Source: CAZSAL01 sp964604825 (GTDB lineage Bacteria > Elusimicrobiota > Elusimicrobia > 2-01-FULL-59-12). Taken from it: a stretch of 64,000 nt of DNA. The DNA is taken from assembly GCA_964604825.1 (NCBI GenBank), contig CAZSAL010000002.1, positions 1 to 64,000 on the forward strand, in the 5' to 3' direction. Under the pieces are notes generated by a model. That model did not search any database, was not told the origin of the DNA, and saw nothing but the letters and a program-made list of their open reading frames with translations. The position numbers and the translations under genes were made by a program. Position 1 is the first letter of the stretch; each line of letters opens with the position of its first letter. Shown here piece by piece: positions 60,358-64,000 of the stretch.

Positions 60358-61482
60358 ATGAAGGTTTGTCTCTTTTTCAGTCTTTGTCTGTTCATTGTTC
60401 CCGAGCTTCAGGCTGCTGATGCCGGTACGACTTCTGCGGATTTCCTTAAGGTTGGTATTGGCCCGCGCGCCGCGGCAATGGGGGACGCCCAGGTTGGTTT
60501 GGCCGACGATATTTATTCAGCTTACTGGAATCCTGCGGGGCTCGCACATTTGAAAGTTTCCGAAGCCGGTTTTACTAATACGCAGTATGTTCAGGACATC
60601 ACTGAGCAGTTCGCAGGTTACGCGGTCCCCACGGCTTATGGCACTTTTGCCGGGCAGTTCACCTATCTCAACGTCGAAAAATTCCAGGGGTACGATGCCT
60701 CCGGGCAGTCTATAGGGGAAATCGGAGCAAACGACTCCGCAATGGGGATCAGCTACGCCAAAACCATTTTCGGGAACCGCCGCTACGGTTCGGAGTTGAG
60801 CGTGGGAGCTACCGGCAAATGGATACAGGAACGCCTGGATACCGTAAGCGCCGGAACTTTTGCCGGGGATCTGGGCCTCGCATTTTCCCCCGGCCGCAGC
60901 TGGGGGGAATGGTCGGAAGGATGGAGGACTGGCCTTGCGCTGCGCAATACGGGCAAGGCGCTGACGTTCGATGAAGAATCCTTCGCTTTGCCGCGAACCA
61001 TTACCGCGGGAGTGTCCTGGTCCGGCCAGATTTACGGTGAAATCCTGACCTGGGACCTGGATCTGCGTAAGCCAAACGACGGTCCGGTTTCCACAGGAAC
61101 AGGCCTGGAGATCTGGGCCTTTAATATTCTTGCTTTGCGCGGCGGCTACACCAGTGAAGGCGATTTAGGAAGCGGGTTGCGTATCGGCGCCGGAGTCCGC
61201 TTCAGAATAGTCGAATTTGATTATGCCTTCTCCACCATGGGCGATTTCGGCGCGGTAAACCGGATCGGTCTGACGATGCGTTTTGCTTCGGAAGCAGAAG
61301 ATCCCCAAATCATAGCGCAGCGCTATTTTGATAAAGGGATGAAGGCATATAAGCGTCAACGGTACCCGGAAGCGCTGGTCGAATTCAATAAAGCGCTGGA
61401 GATCGATCCCTCTCATCCACAGGCGCTTGGCATGATGAAGAAAACCTATGAACAAATTAAAGTTATGGTTCCTGCTGAGTAG
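60358..61482 (+). CDS. PorV/PorQ-like outer-membrane barrel with C-terminal TPR
   Basis: 374 residues: signal peptide (about 1-20), then T-S-A-D-F-L-K-V-G-I-G-P-R-A-A-A-M-G-D-A-Q-V-G plus S-A-Y-W-N-P-A-G-L-A, the diagnostic start of the PorV/UPF0164 FadL-fold family. In type IX secretion PorV is the shuttle barrel that carries CTD-tagged cargo. Residues about 320-365 form one TPR-like unit (Y-F-D-K-G-M-K-A-Y-K-R-Q-R-Y-P-E-A-L-V-E-F-N-K-A-L). The next gene, carrying a T9SS-type domain, overlaps it by 35 bp, which strengthens the link. Confidence 0.85.
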   Translation: MKVCLFFSLCLFIVPELQAADAGTTSADFLKVGIGPRAAAMGDAQVGLADDIYSAYWNPAGLAHLKVSEAGFTNTQYVQDITEQFAGYAVPTAYGTFAGQFTYLNVEKFQGYDASGQSIGEIGANDSAMGISYAKTIFGNRRYGSELSVGATGKWIQERLDTVSAGTFAGDLGLAFSPGRSWGEWSEGWRTGLALRNTGKALTFDEESFALPRTITAGVSWSGQIYGEILTWDLDLRKPNDGPVSTGTGLEIWAFNILALRGGYTSEGDLGSGLRIGAGVRFRIVEFDYAFSTMGDFGAVNRIGLTMRFASEAEDPQIIAQRYFDKGMKAYKRQRYPEALVEFNKALEIDPSHPQALGMMKKTYEQIKVMVPAE

Positions 61483-62896
61483 TTCTGCAGTCATATTACT
61501 GGGGCGCCCGGCGCGCAGCGCGCAGGGAGGGAATTATACGCTGACCAAAGACCTCTGGGGAGCGTCCGGGAGCGCGATGCTCAGCGGCGGCAACTATACC
61601 CTTAACGACTGTATTGGAGAGCAAAACTCTCAGGGCGGGACCAATCGGGACAATCAAGTTTTGCCTGGATACTGCGGCGGACATTTTGGGAATGGGAATA
61701 TGCTGCACGTGGTCAATGTTGCGCTGGATTCGACTACGTTTACGATTAATGGCATGCCTTACGGTATCCCCTTGCAATCCGCGGCGCACATTCAGCTTTC
61801 GGATCAGATCGAAATGGATACCCTGCAAAAAGGTGTTGCCGTAATCACGCTTCAGGATCATCTCGGTCAGGTTTCGAATCAGCCATTCGCCGCGCAGTTA
61901 AGCGTAGATCCTTCCGACCCGTCGCAACACACATTGTTGGTAATACCAAACCAGCCCTGGCAGGGGAACACGCTTTATTCTGTTGCAGTATCGCCAGCAT
62001 TGCAAAGCGTTGACGGTTTTCCAGCAGATCAGAATACGGATTTCCAATTCATGACGCTTCTCGATCCGCATCAGCAGAACATCATTTATGCGCCGCTCGG
62101 AGGCATTTCGGCATCGGGTTCCGGTACAAGCCGCAGCCCTGTTTACGGCAATACTCTGAGCATTAACATCCCAGCGGACGCTCTATCTGATTATTTTGCC
62201 GTATTGACCGACGCGGATCCTTTGCACAATCCAATCTCTGTGGATCCTCAGGCTGTTTCAGACGCAAATTCCAAAGCCCTGGTTTCAGGGAAAGGTTACT
62301 CAAGCCCGGTAGCCATGCAGGAAATTTCGTTTATGAATGTCGCCGGGCAGAAAACGGGAGCGCTGACCAGGGCAGCGCAAATATCGTTTTCTTTCGACAG
62401 TCAAAACGGACTTGTATCGGGAACAAGCGCTATACGCGCCGGGACGCTGCGGTTGTATACGCTGGATCAGGATCATCATCTCTGGGTGGAAATGCCGGAC
62501 AGCACGCCCAAGATCCAGACGGTCTCCGGTTCATTTACTCAGTCGGCAGTATTCGCGTTGATAGGTGGTCCCGCCGGCGACGCGTCTGATGTTTATGTTT
62601 TCCCGAATCCCTGGCGGCCGCACGGGCCTAATCAGGGGAATAGCGCCGGTCAAACCGGGACCGATCAGGGTGGGCTCACTTTTTCCAACCTTCCATCGGA
62701 ATGCACCATCAGGATTTACACAATCAGCGGAGAAAAAGTGCGTGAACTGCATCATTCCGATTTGAACGGCACACTGGGACAGGAAAAATGGGATGGTAAC
62801 ACCTCAGGCGGATCGCATGCCGCCAGCGGTGTATACCTGTGGCGCGTAGAATCGGATTCCGATTCTAAAAACGGCAAGTTGATGATTATCAGATGA
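61448..62896 (+). CDS. Surface protein with T9SS/FlgD-like C-terminal domain
   Basis: 482 residues: signal peptide (M-N-K-L-K-L-W-F-L-L-S-S-S-A-V-I-L-L-G), a Gly/Asn/Tyr-rich start with a repeated N-Y-T-L-[TN]-[KD] word, a Big-5-like beta domain (about 95-200), a further beta region, and from about 380 a C-terminal domain with V-F-P-N-P-W-R-P ... I-R-I-Y-T-I-S-G-E-K-V-R-E-L ... A-S-G-V-Y-L-W-R-V ... K-L-M-I-I-R. Likely exported and anchored with help of the PorV-like partner upstream, by analogy to T9SS cargo. Confidence 0.8.
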   Translation: MNKLKLWFLLSSSAVILLGRPARSAQGGNYTLTKDLWGASGSAMLSGGNYTLNDCIGEQNSQGGTNRDNQVLPGYCGGHFGNGNMLHVVNVALDSTTFTINGMPYGIPLQSAAHIQLSDQIEMDTLQKGVAVITLQDHLGQVSNQPFAAQLSVDPSDPSQHTLLVIPNQPWQGNTLYSVAVSPALQSVDGFPADQNTDFQFMTLLDPHQQNIIYAPLGGISASGSGTSRSPVYGNTLSINIPADALSDYFAVLTDADPLHNPISVDPQAVSDANSKALVSGKGYSSPVAMQEISFMNVAGQKTGALTRAAQISFSFDSQNGLVSGTSAIRAGTLRLYTLDQDHHLWVEMPDSTPKIQTVSGSFTQSAVFALIGGPAGDASDVYVFPNPWRPHGPNQGNSAGQTGTDQGGLTFSNLPSECTIRIYTISGEKVRELHHSDLNGTLGQEKWDGNTSGGSHAASGVYLWRVESDSDSKNGKLMIIR

Positions 62897-62907
62897 GAGG
62901 AGAAACC

Positions 62908-63675
62908 ATGAAAAAGGTTTTTTTTATTTTATTGTTTGGATTTCCGGGGTTATTGCAGGCTGGGTCAGTACCACAGCAAATCACTTACCAGGGTTCTCTG
63001 AAACAGCAGGGGGTACCGGTAAACGGAACACAGACCATGCTTTTCAACATCACCAATCAGGATGGGTCGGTTCAATACTGGTCCAGCGGCGATCAGACGG
63101 TTCAGGTCATGCAGGGGATTTTTTCCGTAGTGCTTACTCCCGCAGGTGTGGATTGGCAGAACGTGGCGCCTTATATAGAAATTTCCATAAATGGCCAGCT
63201 GCTCCTGCCGCGCGATCCTCTGACTTCTACGGTATACGCGCAGATCAGCAATACGGTTGTTGACGGCGCCATTACCGCGGCAAAACTTGCGCCAGGCGCT
63301 GTTACTTCTACGGGGCTTGATGCAAACACGCAAAGTTATTTGGTCCCCCCGGGTTTGATTGCAATCTTTGCGGGGGATTGTCCATCAGGCTGGGTGCGCT
63401 TTAGCGCCTTAGACAATCTCTTCCCCATGGGGGGCTCAAGTTACGGAGCGACCGGCGGATCGGCTACCCACAACCATTCCATCGCAGACAGTGGCATCAT
63501 GACCACCAATCCCGGGCCGAATAACGATCAGTGGGTAAGCGCCCAGGCCGCAGACCGACATGTAGCCAATTTTGATCACGCGCATACGATTCCCAGCCAC
63601 AATCACGGAGGATGGACTGGAACGGCTTCAAGCCTGCCGCCATACATCCAGGTGGTCTACTGTCAGAAAACATGA
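62908..63675 (+). CDS. Secreted fibre-like protein with tail-collar domain
   Basis: 255 residues from the ATG at 62908, which has GAGAGGAG upstream and a clean signal peptide (M-K-K-V-F-F-I-L-L-F-G-F-P-G-L-L-Q-A-G); an ATG at 62893 overlapping the previous stop is less likely. Residues 20-130 form the I-T-Y-Q-G-S-L-K-Q-Q-G ... P-L-T-S-T-V-Y-A domain common on surface fibres, with D-G-A-I-T-A-A-K-L linker. The end has G-L-I-A-I-F-A-G-D-C-P-S-G-W-V-R-F and T-H-N-H/S-H-N-H, a phage tail-collar fold with histidine metal sites. Chromosomal context suggests a cell-surface fibre, not a phage. Confidence 0.75.
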   Translation: MKKVFFILLFGFPGLLQAGSVPQQITYQGSLKQQGVPVNGTQTMLFNITNQDGSVQYWSSGDQTVQVMQGIFSVVLTPAGVDWQNVAPYIEISINGQLLLPRDPLTSTVYAQISNTVVDGAITAAKLAPGAVTSTGLDANTQSYLVPPGLIAIFAGDCPSGWVRFSALDNLFPMGGSSYGATGGSATHNHSIADSGIMTTNPGPNNDQWVSAQAADRHVANFDHAHTIPSHNHGGWTGTASSLPPYIQVVYCQKT

Positions 63676-64000
63676 AACTGCTTTACCTGTTCTTTTTCAT
63701 GCCGTCTCTAGTCTGGGGAGATAATGCCGCTCCAGGTTTTGTCCCCATGTTGCCGGATTTTATGGGCGAGACCGAACATTTTCTGAAAGTCCTTGAAGCG
63801 GAACCAGAAAATCCGCAGGCTCATCAGCGCATCGCTCTGATCATTCAGGAACTGGAAACGCAGCAGCATGCCCGTACCGAAAAGGAAAGGCTTCAGATCC
63901 TAAAGGAATCCACCCACATTCTTGGAGCGAGAGAAAAATTCACCAGGGCGCTGAAGCAGGCTTTTCAACAGGCGATGTACAAGCCTATGAGCGTAAAAAA
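63672..64000 (+). CDS. Secreted protein, partial
   Basis: Starts by ATGA overlap with the fibre gene and runs off the window after 109 codons. Signal peptide M-K-L-L-Y-L-F-F-F-M-P-S-L-V-W-G, then a helical stretch with E-P-E-N-P-Q-A-H-Q-R-I-A-L-I (TPR-like) and charged coil. Too little is present to assign a family; it clearly belongs to the surface operon. Confidence 0.7.
   Translation, partial: MKLLYLFFFMPSLVWGDNAAPGFVPMLPDFMGETEHFLKVLEAEPENPQAHQRIALIIQELETQQHARTEKERLQILKESTHILGAREKFTRALKQAFQQAMYKPMSVK

Noticed and set aside
62908..63675. Prophage
   Set aside because: Only one domain resembles a phage tail protein; flanking genes are envelope genes and no other phage function is visible.
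1..64000. tRNA or rRNA genes
   Set aside because: No T-loop/acceptor combinations or rRNA-like conserved stretches were found on reading either strand.

Overview
The window looks like part of a Gram-negative genome recovered by metagenomics: one run of ten Ns (5389-5398) marks a scaffold join. An outer membrane is clear from three TolC-type exporters, a beta-barrel porin, two AsmA-like proteins and a PorV/PorQ-type barrel. No ribosomal or other marker gene is present. The very long secreted proteins with a shared N-terminal header, the PorV-like barrel and the T9SS/FlgD-like C-terminal domains suggest a lineage such as Omnitrophota or Elusimicrobiota; this is inference. Genes are tightly packed and many operon partners overlap by ATGA or GTGA.

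Layout. (1) 152-2842: membrane zincin with the header motif F-D-E-Q-A-L-A. (2) 2849-8270: small repair and metabolic genes (pyrimidine-dimer glycosylase, CDGSH protein, DUF72, MoCo-carrier-like), an ArsB/NhaD-type transporter, a two-gene ABC-2 exporter and an isochorismatase-like hydrolase. (3) 8364-13534: quinol-type nitric oxide reductase with a small membrane partner, a palindromic element, then an ECF sigma factor, zinc-finger anti-sigma, Spy/CpxP-like periplasmic protein and secreted peptide in overlapping frames, and a RutE-like nitroreductase. (4) 14184-20826: MarR regulator plus a complete YbhGFSR-type drug exporter (TolC, short adaptor, two ATPases, two permeases). (5) 20900-31244: CBS protein, two AsmA-like proteins, MgtA with a coupled PTS EIIA-like protein, porin, CHAD protein and a Pro-Gly-Thr repeat protein. 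(6) 31340-47107: MacAB-TolC, ferritin/VIT1 protein, BON protein, MFS, Cys-rich protein, M28 peptidase, a tiny secreted peptide behind a hairpin, YHS-CopA, and an EmrAB-TolC system. (7) 47210-48259: AmmeMemoRadiSam radical SAM enzyme.

(8) 48428-60129, the most unusual region: a minus-strand operon of three very large secreted or membrane proteins (1125, 615 and 2006 aa) joined by ATGA overlaps, ending with a small protein that is little more than a signal peptide and a T9SS/FlgD-like domain. The three share an N-terminal header (signal peptide, often G-G-R-S-P-x-V-W-R-P, then F-E-[ST]-Q-A-L-[AS]) followed by unrelated bodies: two methyltransferase-like domains, a signal-peptidase-II-like membrane domain, and a mosaic of helical repeats, HTH-like and LysM-like segments, beta repeats and a GNAT-like tail. 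Two headers are 95% identical over 76 bp although the bodies are unrelated, and both operon junctions carry the same 16-nt sequence. (9) 60358-64000, plus strand and divergent: PorV-like barrel, a surface protein with a T9SS-type C-terminal domain, a tail-collar-like fibre protein and a truncated secreted protein. Together (8) and (9) look like a cell-surface assembly locus.
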